In this document: positions 21,252 to 35,120 of the stretch, in pieces | Layout: every line of letters begins with the position of its first letter | Position numbering within the stretch: the first letter of the stretch is position 1 | DNA from: Linanthus parryae | Taxonomy: Eukaryota; Streptophyta; Magnoliopsida; Ericales; Polemoniaceae | Length of the DNA stretch: 64,000 bases | NCBI GenBank assembly: GCA_023055425.1 | Contig: JALGPY010000002.1 | Span: 119,796,088-119,860,087 of the forward strand | Reading direction: 5' to 3' | Program-made: the position numbers and the translations under genes | The notes under the pieces: generated by a model | What the model saw: only the letters and a program-made list of their open reading frames with translations | What the model was told of the DNA's origin: nothing | Database searches by the model: none

Positions 21252-22229
21252 ATCCATTATCCTTTCAATTTGCCTTCTGAGGACTCAATTTTTTGGCGTA
21301 GATTCGTTCGTCGTGTAACCGTTTTGTTGCTATGTCAGTTTAAGAAAATGTATTTCCTAAGTCAAGAATTATCTCCAAGTAGACTTCTTCCAATCCTGGA
21401 TGCTGATCTCCATGCCGTTCCTTCGTTTCGGTTTGTCAGGCAATGATCTGTTTTGGTCCCCCAGAAGTTGGATTTTCATGTTCTCTTTTGTTCTTCCTTG
21501 GATCAATGTCTGTAATATATCGTGTGTTGCTTTCTCTTGTTTTGGACAAGCGCCTCCTTTTGAGGTTGTATTCCGTCAGAGCCTCCTTAGAATGGCTGTT
21601 TCATGATTAGAGATCTCAGTTATCGATATACGATATGTAAAAGAAGCTAACTCAAGTCTGTAGCCATTGTAGCCACCGGGTAGCTTCCATGTCACTGAAA
21701 TGGCACAAGGGAAAATTACTTCGTGCCACCGAGTTTCGACAACGTCCTTATTCCTGCTCTCTCCTCTCTGCGATAGTGCCGACTCTGAGTCTCTAACCAA
21801 CATCCCATGGCTCCCTCAGCCGATGCCCTTCCATCTGCTTACGTACGCTTCAAAGGCTTCCTGGTCTTCTCCTACACACAAATGTCCTATTCGAGAACCC
21901 CCATCATTCTTCCCACTCAAAATAACGTTACACATACTGGAACTGTTTTGTACTCAACCATTTTATCACCTATTCGAGAACCCACATCATTCTTCCCACT
22001 CAATATAACTTTACACATACTGGAATTGTCTTCTACTCATCCATTTATCAAGTGTAAGGGCATCTTCAACCGATGTCCCACCCCCACCCCCCACACACAC
22101 ACACACCAAACAATATTTATTTTAATGCAACTTAATAATTTAATTAAATTATTAATACTAAAAAAAAGTTAATACGGAATAAGTGTCGAACTGGTACTTA
22201 AGGGCCATTTCCTTGTTGTTTGAAGAACC
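21252..22229. other. 3' flank of the F-box gene with an 83-bp tandem repeat; no gene
   Basis: No coding sequence is recognised. Two copies of an 83-bp unit starting CCTATTCGAGAACCC lie at 21886-21968 and 21969-22051 with a few differences. A C-rich and CA-repeat tract follows at about 22078-22108. The first few hundred bases probably hold the 3' UTR of the F-box gene. Confidence 0.55.
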
Positions 22230-22500
22230 AGGTGTCAGGCCTATAGAACTAACAGTTCGACATATCAAATTCTCAGTGTTATGATCTAGGCAGAGCTTGA
22301 AGAACAATGAAACAAGAACACAAGAGCACACCCGATATAACGTGGTTCACTAGCGGTGAGCTAGCTACCTCCATGACCCGAAAACGCCGGTTTTATTGGA
22401 GAGGAATCCACGAATACAACCCACACAATGTAGAGCACGACGTATAGCCTTTATATAGGCCTACTATAAAGCTTGTGCCCAGGGAAATACCAAAAACTGA
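22230..22500 (-). repeat. LTR-like promoter fragment
   Basis: On the minus strand a TATA-like CCTATATAAAGG (about 22461-22449) is followed by a leader, an AATAAAACC poly(A)-like signal and CGTTATATCGGG sequence. This resembles the R-U5 part of a plant LTR. Ends and duplications were not identified. The LINE at 22752 inserted beside it. Confidence 0.35.
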
Positions 22501-22784
22501 GCTAACGAACAAGGAAACAACTTTTGGCCGCCTCCACGAGAAGAAAATTGTTTTCGCACGAAGACTTCTCTCGCACGAACGCCCGAACTCTTAGTATGAA
22601 GAGTCTGCTTCTGCAGATTGGTACCTTCGTCTCGTGCTCCTTAGTTTGGTCCGTTTATTGCCCCGCTTCTTCGCCAATTCCTCACCGAGCCTAAGTCCAT
22701 TCAAGGCACCCCTAGATTCCCAACACTCAGTTCGATGTGTCCGACACTTAGTTTTTTTTGGGTAACCAAACGACCTAAAACAAA

Positions 22785-25700
22785 CTAACACATAATTTGT
22801 CTGACATTGCCAACACCCTGGCTATCAACTAACAAAAAAAAACTACAATAAGTAGGAGCCACCCTCATAAGCTGTTTCTGAAAAGTAACATTACAAGACT
22901 TAGCTAGACAATCAGCCACCTGGTTAGCTTCCCTTCAAATCTGCTTCACTTCACTCCCTGTTGCAGCAAGTAACTCTCTGATCTCACTGATCATCACCGA
23001 AAAAATGGAATTTGCACCATCATTCTGAAGAAGTTTAACAGCCTCTCCAGAATCAGACTCTATAACTGCATTATTCCCTCCATTTTGTTGCAGAAGCTTG
23101 ACACTTTTATAGATTGTCCAGATCTCAGCATTCAACACTGAGACTTTGCCAATAAATTGATGATAACCCCATATCCAATTTCCATTCCTATCTCTGCAAA
23201 CTACACCTATAGCCATACCTTGAGCTCCAGCTTCTGCACAATCCACATTAATCTTCAGATGATGCTCTATAGGATTTCATCCAACATACCTAGAGAGCTC
23301 TCTGAAACATCCTCTTCACATCCAAACCCAGAATAAACTCAATCCCTTGCATGATTTTGAATAATCTTCTCAGCCTCAATTGGGAACTGAAAGGTTTCTT
23401 CATGAAGCTTCTTATTTGGCCATAACCAAATGCATGAAACAGCAGCCAAAAATAGGATTTGCCAAGAAATAATTGCAGAATTGTCCCAATCTTTGTGCTT
23501 AATATTCTGATCCACCCAGTCATCTAATTATAGGTTAAATAATTCATTCGAAAATTGATTTTTGACTAGTAACTTCCAGATTTGGGTTGCCCAAGGACAA
23601 TCCCTAATTGCATGCAAGGTGGATTCACACACATGTTCACAAAGAAGATATTTAGAAGAATTAATAATACCTCTGTGTGTCTTCATGTACTGGGTACACA
23701 ATCTATCATTTTGATCAACCGTGCTAGAGTTCTCCATCTTTGAGGTCCTTTGATCTTCCAAATTTCCCTCCAAGATTTGTAATTCCCAACAGCTACATCA
23801 GTCTTAGTCAACACCTGATAAGAAGTAGGCACAATATAATGACCATTCCCTGAAGCCATCTTGATCTCTCCATCAATAGAACTATCATCATTTTTCACTT
23901 CATTACTCTTCAGCAACTCAAGGATGGCTTCCATCACTATCCCTTCCAATTGATCCCACCTCCAACCATGATTAGGGTTCCAATAATCAGGCACTGACAT
24001 CTGGAGCATTGAGTCTGATACTTCTACATTTGCAAAGTCAATCAAGTTAAGTTTACCTAGCTAAGAGTCTAACCAGAAGAGAGTGTTCTTACCATTACAT
24101 ACTGATTTTCCAGTACCATCTCACAGCTTTAATTGCTGTAAAGAGGTGTTTCCACACTCTTGAGTGTTGAGCTCTAGGAGTTTGATTTCCATATTTTTGC
24201 ACAAAAATCTTAGCACAAACAGAATTCTCTGTCCTCAATCTCCAACTAGTATTTCCAAGCATATGAAGATTGAAAGAGGAAATATTTTTAAACCCCAAAC
24301 CCCCCATCTCTTTAGGTGTTCTAGCTGTTTCCCATCCAACTAGAGGAAGTTTACTTTGATCAGCACTTCCTCCCCATAAGAATTTCTTACAAACATTACC
24401 CACCTCATTAATATTGAGGAAGCAAGGTAGATTGCATTGCATAACAAGGAAGAGCTTGTAAGACAGTCTTTATAACTGTCACCCTACCTGCAAGAGAGAG
24501 CTGGCTAGCTACCACCCACTCAACTTCACCCTAACCTTATCCAACATAAATTAAAATGTGGCTGCATTGCACTTCTTGTGAATTAAGGGCATTCCCAAAT
24601 GAGTTCCCAGATTCTCAATGAGCCTTATCTCTAGAACCTGACTCAACTTGGCAGCTCTTTCTCTACTCACACCAGCAGACACAAAGAGCTTTGACTTGTC
24701 AAAGATAATTGATTGACCAATATCATAACAAAAGTCAAGCAGGACCCTTTTCATCTTCCTAACTTGTTTAGTTTTAGCCTCCCCAAATAAAAGTAAATCA
24801 TCTGCGAAAAATAGATGGGTTACAGCTTGTCCACCTCTAGCACAACATACCCCCTTTCACTTACCTTGTGCCACAACAGCCTTAAGTTTTTGTGCTAAAA
24901 TTTCCATAGTAAGTAAAAAAGAGATAAGGAGATACAGGATCTCCATGTCTCACACTCCTCTCAGGCTTAATCCATCTCTGTTTCTCCCCATTCCATACAA
25001 TACTGAATCTTGTTGAATTAACTGAATCCATTATAAGACTAACCCAGTTAGGTGGCTGCCTTATTTGCTGCAAAATATCATTAATTAACCTCCATTTGAC
25101 CTTGTCATAAGCCTTGGCAAGGTCAATTTTGATAGAAACACCTCCCTTTCTGCTCTTCATATGGTTAGGTGTATGAAGAACCTCTTGAGCTATAAGAATG
25201 TTATCACATCCATGTCTACCAGGAAGAAACTGAATTGAGCTGGATGGATAAGTCTTTGCAAAATTGGTCTCAACCTATGAGTTAACAATTTAGTAATGAG
25301 CTTAAAAGCTACATTACATAAGCTTATTGGCCTAAACTGACCAAAAGATTCATGTTTTTCAGACTTAGGAATTAAAACCAGCAATGTATCATTAATACCT
25401 TGGGGAAGCTTACCTTGAGAGACAGCTTCTTGAACCATCCTAACAAGGGAATTGACAACAATGCTCCAATGATGTTGATAGAAGTAAGGAATTATCCTAT
25501 CCACCCCTGGACTCTTATAACTACCCATAGAAAAGATACCTTATGTACTTCAACAACTGATATTGGTTGTAATAAATCTTCATACTCATTAGCAGTCAAA
25601 CTTCCACCTTGCCAGACAAAATTATGTAACTCAGGTTGAGGATCCGCATAAAGAGTTTCAAAATTAAGTGAGACCCCTTCCTTCAAAGCTATCACATCAT

Positions 25701-26853
25701 CACACCAATTCACACAATTCAATTTTAGCCTAGTAATTTTGTTCTTCTTTCTCCTTACCACAGTGGTGAGATGGAAGAACCTAGAGTTCTTATCTCCCAA
25801 CAGCACTTTATCAACTCTAGACTTCTGAAACCAGAAAAGCTCCTCTTGAGCCAGCATCTTATTAAACTGATCTTGCAGCTCCACTTCAAGATTTATGAGG
25901 AAAACATAATCTTTGTTATCCAGAGCTTTCTGAATGCCCAACAATCAAGCAGCCAAATTCTTCTTTCTACTAAAAATGTTGCCAAAGTAAGCAGAGTTCC
26001 ACTCCTTCATCTTAATAGTAATGTCTCTATTAGCTTCTTCAATTGGTAACTCCCCTTTCCAATTATGTTGCACCAGCTCAGCAAAACTACTTTCAATGAA
26101 CCAAGCTAGTTCCATTATGAAAGGATTCAAATTAGGATTAGGGAGAGCATCATCCCTCAAACTAATAAGTAGAGGATGATGATCAGAATTTACCCTAAAT
26201 AGATGTTTAACCCCAGCTTCAGGATACCAAAGTCTCCACTGTTGATTACACAATGCCCTGTCCAGCCTTTGCTTAATATGAGCTCTTCCCTCTTGAGAAT
26301 TAGAGCAACTAAACCTAGGTCCTTCGAAGCCCATATCTACCAACTTACAAGAGTTGATGCATTCAATCATTCTCTCAGCTCTCTGAGAATGGACAGGGTT
26401 ACCACCCTTCTTTTCAGTTGAAGAATCTACTTGATTAAATTCTCCAACTACTAACCATGGAAGATCATGGTTCCTAGCTAAAATAGCTAGGTAATTCCAC
26501 AAATCTTCCCTAAAATAAGGAACTGGATTAGCATATAATGCAGAAAATAACCAACTCTCCTCATTAAATCTTCTAACAAGACCAGTGATTACCTGATTAG
26601 TCTTTCAGATAACTTCTACCTCCACCACACCACTGTTCCAAAACAGCCAGATACCCCCAGAATAACCTCGAGCTTCCACCACAGAGACCTGGTCAAAAGC
26701 TGTTCTTCTACAAATCTTTTCACCTACCTTTCTAGCTACCCTTGGTTCCACAAGAACCATCATATCAGGACACATCATTCTACAGAGCTCAACAACAGCT
26801 CCAATCATTTCCTTGTTCCCTACTCCCCTGCAGTTCTAGGATAGAATCCGCAT
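22785..26853 (-). pseudogene. LINE ORF2: endonuclease, reverse transcriptase, RNase H
   Basis: ORF2 starts five bases after ORF1 with MRILS-stop-NCRGVGNKE, where the stop replaces the usual Trp. The endonuclease has VEARGYSGGIWLFW, VVGEFNQ and SDHHPLLISLRD. The RT has YKSPGVDRIIPYFYQ, LVLIPKSE, FRPISLCNV (25528-25190), VSIKIDLAKAYDKV and HGDPVSPYLFF (25160-24882), and FADDLLLF (about 24800). A zinc-finger RVT region follows at 23773-23528 (CEHVCESTLHAIRDCPWA). An RNase H-like end spans 23246-22850 (IGVVCRDRNGNWIWGY, LNAEIW, IESDS, REANQVADCLA). The protein would nick DNA and copy its own RNA onto the nick. At least eight frame breaks disable it. Confidence 0.9.
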
Positions 26854-26857
26854 TGGA

Positions 26858-28266
26858 TTATTGAAATTGATGGTTTCGTCCCTTCGGCTGATTGAACCCC
26901 CCGGTGAATTCTCCGGCCAATCTCTTTCCATTAGTCGAATCAACATCCGCTCCGAAAGTGGGAGAGATTGTCTCATCTCTATGGCTCCCTCCTGATCCAA
27001 AGGCGAATCGAGGGACTTCTGCAGAGAAAATTCTACCACGTCTATCGCCGATCCCGTTACCGTATTGACTGGTTGATGCCATCCACTGCCGATTATTATC
27101 TCCACCTCGTCGTGAAGGAGTCGCTTTCCCAGGACCCCTATTTGCCGGAGCCATCCGTCCATCCTTGTATTTCTTCCCCAAATTCTGATTTTGGTCAATC
27201 GGCATCCTGTTTTGATCAATCTCGTCAAATGGCCGACGTAAATTAGGGTTTTCAAGATCCCCTTTGAATAATCCCAATTTCAACCGATTCAAGACCTCAG
27301 AGATATTGGTGACTTTCTCCTTGCCACGTGTACCACCCCCATTGGAGCCTAATCGCCCAATAATTGAACAAGGATGGGTCCCAATTCCATTATTCACGTT
27401 TTTCAACTTTCCTTTTATGAATGATCCGCTGCTTTCCGGAGTATCATCATTCAGTGCAGCAAGCACACTGAATTTTGAATGTACGGCTTGGATTTCAGCG
27501 AGAAACTCATCCATCAATTCCGCACCACGATGCAAGTTAGACTCCGTAATCACGTGTTGAGTCTCCGAGTTGACTCAGTCCTGCAACCTTGAGTTACTTC
27601 TCGAGTCATTTCTCTTCCGGTTCCGGCGAGGTTTCAGGACCATCCATTCACCGAAATCGGACCGTGCCAATCAAACTCCCGCCGGCGTCTCCTTCTTTCC
27701 TTCCTCCTCCATAGCCCCCAAGTCCATATCCGGTTCTTTCATAGTCGGTTATTGTCCTCTTCGATTACCAAACATTCCACATTGAAAGCAGATAAGAGAA
27801 AGACCTTCATATTCAATGAGAAATTCCTTTCCATTAACCCAGATCGCAGGCAACAACTTCTCCGCCAGATTTACCTCCACGCATATGCGAGCATATTTAC
27901 CTCTTGCTGTCGCAAGCGTAGTGAGATCCACCTTAATCGATCATCCGAACACCATCCCAATTTCCATCAACGCTTCCTCATCAAAATACTCAACTGACAT
28001 ACCCTTCACCCTGATCCAGATCGACATGTTTTTAATCGTTTCTGCATATGGATCAAAATAGGGAATCCATTTCTGATCAGTAGGTACTGACCTAATATCA
28101 TCCATGGACCATTCAATAGAACCCGATCGTAATCTTCTTTGCAGTAAAATTGGACACAATAATATCCATTTTCGAGATCGGTCAATTCAAATCTCCTAAA
28201 CAGTTTCCATTGAGCAGTAAGTCGGTCATGAAGATACCTGTATTCCGGAGACTTTCCCATAACTTT
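26858..28266 (-). pseudogene. LINE ORF1, distal part (DUF4283 and zinc knuckle)
   Basis: The first frame (28260-28006) has YRYLHDRLTAQWKLFRRFELTDLENGYYCVQF and LLNGPWMILGQYLLI, the DUF4283 RNA-binding core. After a shift near 28080 it continues as WIPYFDPYAETIKNMSIWIRVKGM (28159-27941). Then come LTTLATARGKYARICVEVNL and a knuckle-like CFQCGMFGN (27931-27749). A low-complexity basic tail of 231 codons (27553-26858) ends the ORF. The protein would bind LINE RNA and form the ribonucleoprotein. It is broken by shifts and by the copia inserted at 28266/38492. Confidence 0.85.
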
Positions 28267-29572
28267 TGAAAGAACAGGTTGTGCAAGACTTGAAATAGCT
28301 TGGCTGTTTCAAGGCCTTGAACCAGCTTTCAAGCCTTGAATCAGTCTTAGAGGCTTGAAAATAGCCCAGCTATTTTCAAGGCCTTGAAACTGGATTCAAA
28401 GCCTTGAAACTGCTTGAACCTGAATGCACATTCTCAGGGGGAGTTTTCTGCAAACTCTCAGGATTGATCTACTCTCTCTTTCATATGTTTGATTCTTTGT
28501 TGTTAGATGATGAAAGACAAATTGTTATAACATGTTTTTAATCTTAGTATATCATCTGTTTGACTATGATAATGCAGGAAATTTTGTTTCTAAGTTTAGC
28601 AGGATTATTTCCTAAACTGAATTGCTGCAGATTTGGAAATACTTAGACACTTTGATCCGGTGATCAATCAGACGTATATGACAGCTTCTCATGGTGTTTA
28701 AATGAAAGATTACAACAAGATCTCTGAATATTTTGATCATTCAACCGTTGGAGAAGATTTCAAAGTAGTCAAACTCTGTTGCCTATAAAATAGGAAGGTT
28801 GTTGCTAAAAATCTGGGGAGATTTGCAGAGCTGTATGGAGTATAAATAGAGCTCAAATTCGAAACAACCATATACAATTCTCAACGGGAAAATGCAAAGA
28901 AAGAGTTCTGGATTGACAAGCATCAAAGAAGCTCATCATTCTTCCAATCCATTCACAGAAGTTCACTGCATTTCACTGGAATTTGCTACTCTTAAGTGTT
29001 CTTCTGAATAGAGCTTTATTGGTAGATCATTTCTGTATTATTTCTACATCTATTTCTAAGGATTGTTCAAAGTGAAATAGAGAATTATTAGTTAATTAGT
29101 TAGCTAGAGCTGGTACTTGACATGTTAGGGAAAACCACAAGCTGTAACAGAGTAAGGGAACTCTCTGTGCTTGAGTTCTAGGGCTTAGCTTTTGATTAAT
29201 AAGAATTGAGTTGAAAATCCTGCAGGGATCTAATCCCTGGGGTAGAGACGTAGGTCCTAGTGGACTGAACTCTATAAATCACTTGTCTTGCGCATTTTGA
29301 GTTCTTTTACTTTCATAGCTTTTGCAGCACACAAAAACTGTTTATTTTTCAAGGGTTTGAACTTGTTTTCAAGGTCTTGATAAAGGCATACTTGTTCTAT
29401 ACTTTGTGCATCTATTTCAAAGGCTTGAACTAGATTTCAAGGCCTTGGACTTCATTAGTTGCACAAGTTTTCATCTTCCTAGCAAGTTTTGCAAAAAGTT
29501 GGCATACTCTATTCACACCCCCCCCTTCTAGAGTATCTTACCTGCTTATACATTTGCAAACTCACAGTTTCG
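28267..29572 (+). repeat. 5' LTR of the plus-strand CAAGGCCTTG-family copia
   Basis: This 1306-bp LTR has a TATA box at 28841 (TATAAATAGAG). Clusters of CAAGGCCTTGAA-like words lie in its first 150 bases and again at about 29345-29455. A C run and TCTAGAGTAT lie near its end. It is directly followed by the primer-binding site. Confidence 0.88.
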
Positions 29573-29574
29573 AT

Positions 29575-29586
29575 TGGTATCAGATC
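29575..29586 (+). other. Primer-binding site (tRNA-Met type)
   Basis: TGGTATCAGATC begins two bases after the 5' LTR and closely resembles TGGTATCAGAGC, the copia primer site complementary to initiator tRNA-Met. Confidence 0.75.
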
Positions 29587-29622
29587 TTGTATCACTGTAT
29601 AAGATTTAACCATCTGGTGATC

Positions 29623-31367
29623 ATGAGTATTCTAGTTTATGGTGGTTTCTCACAGGGAAGAGCTGCTAACAGACCTCCTCTATTTTGTGGAGAAAATTTT
29701 GCTCACTGGAAAGCTCTCGTGAAAATGTTCATCATTGATCAAGATCTAGAGCTTTGGACCATTATCCAAAATGGACCTCATACTTTCTACAAAGAAAAAG
29801 ATGGGATCAGAACTCCCAAAACAGAGGACTCACTATCCTCTTTAGAATTAGAGCAATTTTCTAAGAACTACAATTCTATTAACATTTTGTATTGTGCTTT
29901 GAGTACTGATGAATTCAACAGGATCTCTGGATGTACAACTGCTTAAGAAATCAGGGATAAGTGGTTACCTTTGAAGGAACAAGTCAAGTCAAGCAAACCA
30001 AAATCAACATTTATCTCAGACAATATGAGGTGTTCAAGATGAATGCAGATGAATCAATCAGAGACATGTTCAAGAGGTTCACTGATATTGTCAACAACTT
30101 TGACTCACAAGAAAAACATTTTTCCAATGAAGAAAAGGTGAGGAAGATTCTCAGAAGTCTTCCAAAGGCAAAATGGGAACCAAAGACCACAACCATTAAA
30201 GAAGCTCAGAATCTCTTAACTCTACAACTTGATTACCTACAAGGGAAGCTCCTGACACATGAGATATCTATGAATGAAGTTGAAGGAGAACTCCCAGATG
30301 GTGTCAAGAACATAGTTGTCAAAGCTAAAGAGAATGAGACAACACAAAGCCTTGAAACTGTGGATGGTGATGAAGAAGATCCAATTTCCTTAATTTCCAA
30401 AGTCTTGACAAGGATTCTCAAAATGAAGAAAAACTTTGGAAACAAAGATTTTAACAGAGAAATGCATAGATCATCCAGCAGCAAGGACTACAAAGTTTAG
30501 TACTCTTCACAGCACAAGTCAAAAGTTATGAACTGCTTTGAGTGTGGCGATGCAGGACACCTGATAAGAGACTCTCAACACAAAAAGAGCAAGAACTTTC
30601 AAAAGAAATATCATGACAGAAGAAAGAAAGCCATGATAGCTTCATGGAGTGATTCAGATAGCTCTAGTGAATCTGAATCTGAGGAAGAACATGCCAACCT
30701 ATGCTTCATGGACAAGCATGATGAAAGTTCTGAAAAGAACATTGAGGTTATGGTAAATTGTCTAATTTCAAAAACAAAAGAAGCTCTTTCAGAATATCTC
30801 AGAACAATGCTCTTAAATGAGGAAGAATATCTCAAAGAGATCAGACTTTTGAAAGAAAAAGTTCATGAGCAAGCAAAAGAAAACTTACAACTTGTTTGCC
30901 TAAATCAAAATCTTGAAATCTCTCAGAAGAAAACTGACAGTGATTTCAAGGCCTTGAAAACCAGTTTCAAAGCCTTGAAAACACAATTCAAGGAAGTAGT
31001 CGCTGAAAACTCCTCAGTGAGTGACAGCCTTGTTAATCTAAGACATCATGTTGATGATTTAGAGAAACAAAAGATTACTCTTACTGAGAAAATTCAAGAA
31101 TCTGAATTGGTCAAAATCAAGCTTGCTGGATCAGAACAAAATTTGAACTTGATTCTCGGAGGAAGTTCAGAGTCTGTTCACAAAGCTGGTATTGGATTCA
31201 ATCCAAACTTTCCAAGAAGAAACAATACTAAATTTGTGAAAGCTGGAAACAAAACTTCTCCTACATGTCATTACTGCTGCAAAACTGGTCATGTTAAGAT
31301 GACTTGTCCTTTTAGAAGAAGAGACCCTCACATAATGAGGAACACTTTTCCTTTTCAACTCAAATGA
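29623..31367 (+). pseudogene. gag with two CCHC knuckles, plus-strand copia
   Basis: The start MSILVYGGFSQGR matches MSTVGDSGFSQGR of the sister element. The capsid part has PPLFCGENFAHWKALVKMFI, WTIIQNGPH and LEQFSKNYNS. After a stop at 29946 the frame 29961-30500 gives VTFEGTSQVKQTKINIYLRQYEVF and MFKRFTDIVNNF. The third piece (30528-31367) holds a first knuckle, CFECGDAGHLIRDS, whose last Cys is Ser. A predicted coiled coil follows in which the family DNA word is translated as FKALK three times. A complete second knuckle is CHYCCKTGHVKMTC (31266 onward). Gag would build the particle and bind element RNA. Two stops separate the pieces. Confidence 0.88.
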
Positions 31368-31499
31368 CAAGTTAAGAAAATTAGGGTTCCTTAAGGGGTT
31401 AGACCACCTAACATGGTTGATCTTGAATATGAATCCAAATTCCACACTTGGTCTAACAGCTGGGTAAGGCAGTGATTGGTGTTTGCAGGTTGTCACCAA

Positions 31500-34400
31500 T
31501 ATTAAAGAACATAAGTGGTTCATGGACAGTGGTTTCTCAAGACATATGAGTAGAAAGAGATCTCTATTATCATAATTGAAGGAGCAATCAGAAGGTTCAA
31601 TAACACTTGGTGACAAAGGCAAATGCAATATTCTTTGTATTGGAAAAGTTGGTACAAATTCTGAAAACTCTATTTCTGATGTGTATCTGGTTGAAGGTTT
31701 GAAATTTAATTTGCTTAGTGTATCTCAGCTTTGTGATAACGGTAACAAAGTTATCTTTGATAAAGAGAAGCGTGTGGTGAAAAATGAGAAATCAGGAGAT
31801 TGCATTCTCACAGCCTCTAGATCAAACAATGTTTATACTTTTCAGACTAACAAAGTTGCAGGTGAATGTTTGAAGTGTCTCAAGGCCTTGAAAGAGAATT
31901 CAAAGCTTTGGCACAGGAAACTTGGTCATATCAGTTTGCATACATTGAACAAGTTGATTTCCAAAGAATTGGTAAGAGGATTGCCATCCATCAATTTCAA
32001 AGAATATGAAATGTGCAAAGCATGTGCACAAGACAAACAGACCAGAAGCTCCTTCAAGCCAAAGAAGTTTGTAAGTACAACAAGACCCATTGAAGTACTT
32101 CATATGGATCTCTGTGGTCCTATGAGGACTCCCACTACAAACGGTAAAAGATATATGCTAGTTGTTGTAGATGATTTTTCTAGATATACTTGGGTTATGT
32201 TTCTCAAAGAAAAATCTGAAGCACACTTGAATTTTCAAAGCTTTGCAGAGAACTTCAAAACATGAAAAACCTACCTGTAGCTTCAATCAGAAGTGATTAT
32301 GGTAGAGAATTTGATCAGTTAGAATTTGATTTATTTTGTGATAAGCATGGTATTTCTCACAAATTTTCTGCTCCAAGAACTCCTCAACAGAATGGTGTTG
32401 TTGAAAGAAAGAATAGGACTCTTGAATATATGTCAAGAACAATGCTTCTTGAGAACAAGCTGCCAAAACACTGTTGGGCAGAAGTTGTAAATACAGCAAA
32501 CTATATTTTGAACAGGTGCTTGATCAGACCCATTTTGAAGAAGACCCCCTATGAACTATTCAAAGGGAGGAAGCCAAACATTTCTTACTTCAGACCCTTT
32601 GGATGTACTTGTTTTATCCATAACATTGGAAAAGACAATCTCGGTAAGTTTGATGCAAGAAGTGATGAAGGTATATTTCTTGGTTACTCTCTTAATAGCA
32701 AAGCTTATAGAGTTTACAATAAAAGAACCAAACTGGTTGAATAGAGCATTCGTGTTATTTTAGATGAAAGCTATGATGGTTCTTTGAGTGAAAGTTTTGC
32801 AGACTTGCATTTGAACAAGCATGAATTAGAGGAAGAGACGTATAATCCACTAGGATTCAAGAAAGGCTCAGAAGAGAATAGAAGACATTTTCAAGACCTT
32901 GAAAATGGTGCTCAAGGTGAAAGTAAAACTCAAAGCCTTGAAAAAGATGATCAGAAGGATTCAAGTGACAAAGCCGCTACTTCAAGACCAGAGAAGATCT
33001 ATGGAGAACCTGAACCATGGTCTCCAAGAAAGAGATTCAAATATATCTCATCCGATCCAGATGATAATATCATATCAGATCCAACCACTGGTACACAGAC
33101 TAGATCACAGTTGAAGAACTTATGTGCTTTTAATGCTTTTATTTCTCTTGTAGAACCAAAAACTGTGAAAGAAGCTTTACAAGAAGCAGAGTGGATCATT
33201 GCTATGCAAAGTGAACTCAATGATTTTGAAAGGAATACGTTTTGGAACCTGGTTCCTGCACCTTCAAACCAGTCTTTCATTGGTACCAGATGGGTATTCA
33301 GAAACAAGTTGGATGAAAGTGGCAATGTGATCCGAAACAAAGCAAGGTTAGTTTCTCAAGGTTACAATCAAGAAGAAGGTATTGATTATGAGGAAAATTT
33401 TGCTACAGTTGCCGGGTTAGAAGCAATTATAGTTCTTCTTGCATTTGCATCTTACAAGAACATGAAACTGTTTCAAATGGATGTGAAATATGCTTTCTTG
33501 AATGGCTATTTGCAAGAACAAGTTTATTTTTCACAACCACCTGGTTTTGAAAATGACAAATTTCCAGATCATTTCTACAAGCTCGAAGGGCTTGGTATGA
33601 AAGATTGTCAAAATTCTTACTTGAAAATGATTTCAAAAGAGGTTTAGTAGACAAGACTCTTTTCATTAAGACTCATGAGAAATATTTACTTGTAGTTCAG
33701 ATATATGTTGATGATATGTTGTTTGGAGCTACTAATGATCAATTATGCAGAGAATTCTCAAGTCTTATGAGCAGGGAATTTGAGATGAGCATGATGGGAG
33801 AGTTGAACTTCTTCCAAAGACTTCAAATACATCAATTAGAGATGGGCATATTTTTGCATCAAAGCAATTACACAAGAGACTTACTAAAGAAATATAGCAT
33901 GGCTCAATGTAAGGAAGCCAAGACTCCTATGAGCTCTACACTATCCTTATATAAGGATGAATCTGGTAAGAGTGTCAATGTAAAAGAGTATAGAGGCATG
34001 ATTGGATCATTACTCTATCTGACAGCAAGCAGGCAATATATTATGTTTAGTGTGTGTATGTGTGCTAGATTTCAAATTGATCCAAAAGAATCACACTTGA
34101 CTGCTGTGAAGAGAATATTCAGATATCTCAATGGTACCAAAGACTTAGGGCTTTGGTATCCAAGACATTCTAACTTCTTTTTACTTGGCTTTTTTAGTTG
34201 CTAACTTTGCAGGTTACAAGGTTGATAGAAAAAGTACTTCAGGAACCTGCCGATTCATTGGATCATCATTGATTAGTTGGCATTCCAAGAAACAGAATTC
34301 AATTTCTTTATCAACAGCTGAAGCTGAATATATAGCTGCAGGAGCATGTTGCTCACAAGTGTTATGGATTGCTCAATAGCTAAGAGACCTTGGATTTGAA

Positions 34401-34670
34401 TTCAGGGGCATACCTATTAAGTGTGACAACACTAGTGCAATTTCAATTACAAAGAATCCAGGGCAACACTCAAGAACCAAGCACATTGATGTCAGACACC
34501 ACTTCATCATAGATCATGCTGAGAAAGGTGATATTGTTCTTGAATTTGTTGCTACTAACATGAAAATTGCAGATATATTCACTAAACCATTAGCAGATGA
34601 GAGGTTCTCAGCTCTAAGATTGGAATTGGGAATGCTAAACAAAGATGCATTGGTTAAGGGGGAGCATCAG
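31500..34670 (+). pseudogene. pol: protease, integrase, reverse transcriptase, RNase H
   Basis: The protease keeps D-S-G (KWFMDSGFSRHM, 31525-31533). The integrase zinc region has WHRKLGHISLHTLNKL and CKACAQDKQ. Catalytic regions are VLHMDLCGPM, SIRSDYGREF and FSAPRTPQQNGVVERKN (31576-32744, with a shift at 32265). The RT has RWVFRNKLDESGN, LFQMDVKYAFLNGYLQE and IYVDDMLFGATN (YVDD near 33704). The stretch that should read LYGLKQAPRAW is deleted near 33590 and the frame shifts there. RNase H has STSGTCRFIGSSLISWHSKKQ, STAEAEYIAAGAC and KIADIFTKPL. The polyprotein would process, copy and integrate the element. This copy has at least four breaks. Confidence 0.9.
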
Positions 34671-35120
34671 GTAAGACAGGTAAGCTTTTTTTTTGTGTGT
34701 TTCAAAAGGTTTGAACTGAGTTTCAAAGCCTTGAAAATCAGTTCAAAGCCTTGACTTTTACTTGTTGCAGTGTTACAGTATTTCAAGACCTTGAAAGCCT
34801 TTTCAAAGCCTTGAAAATGAGTCTGCTACACTGATAGTCAATAATCTTGGATCATTCTGTGTTGGGTGATATCTCTGTAGATATTTTCCTAATATAGCCC
34901 CTACCCTTTTCAAAAAAATTATTTAGCCATATATAGTATTAGTGTATTCTATTTTCCAATGGCTTAAAAGTTTTGAAATCTCTCTGATCATTGCAAATCT
35001 TTTGAGAATCAGAGAGATCCTAGTTTCCTTCTGAAACTCAAACTCTTTCAGTATATATCTTCTTTTCTTATCCTTCATTCTGTATCATTCCATCTCTCTC
35101 TATTCTTCTCCCAAACCCTA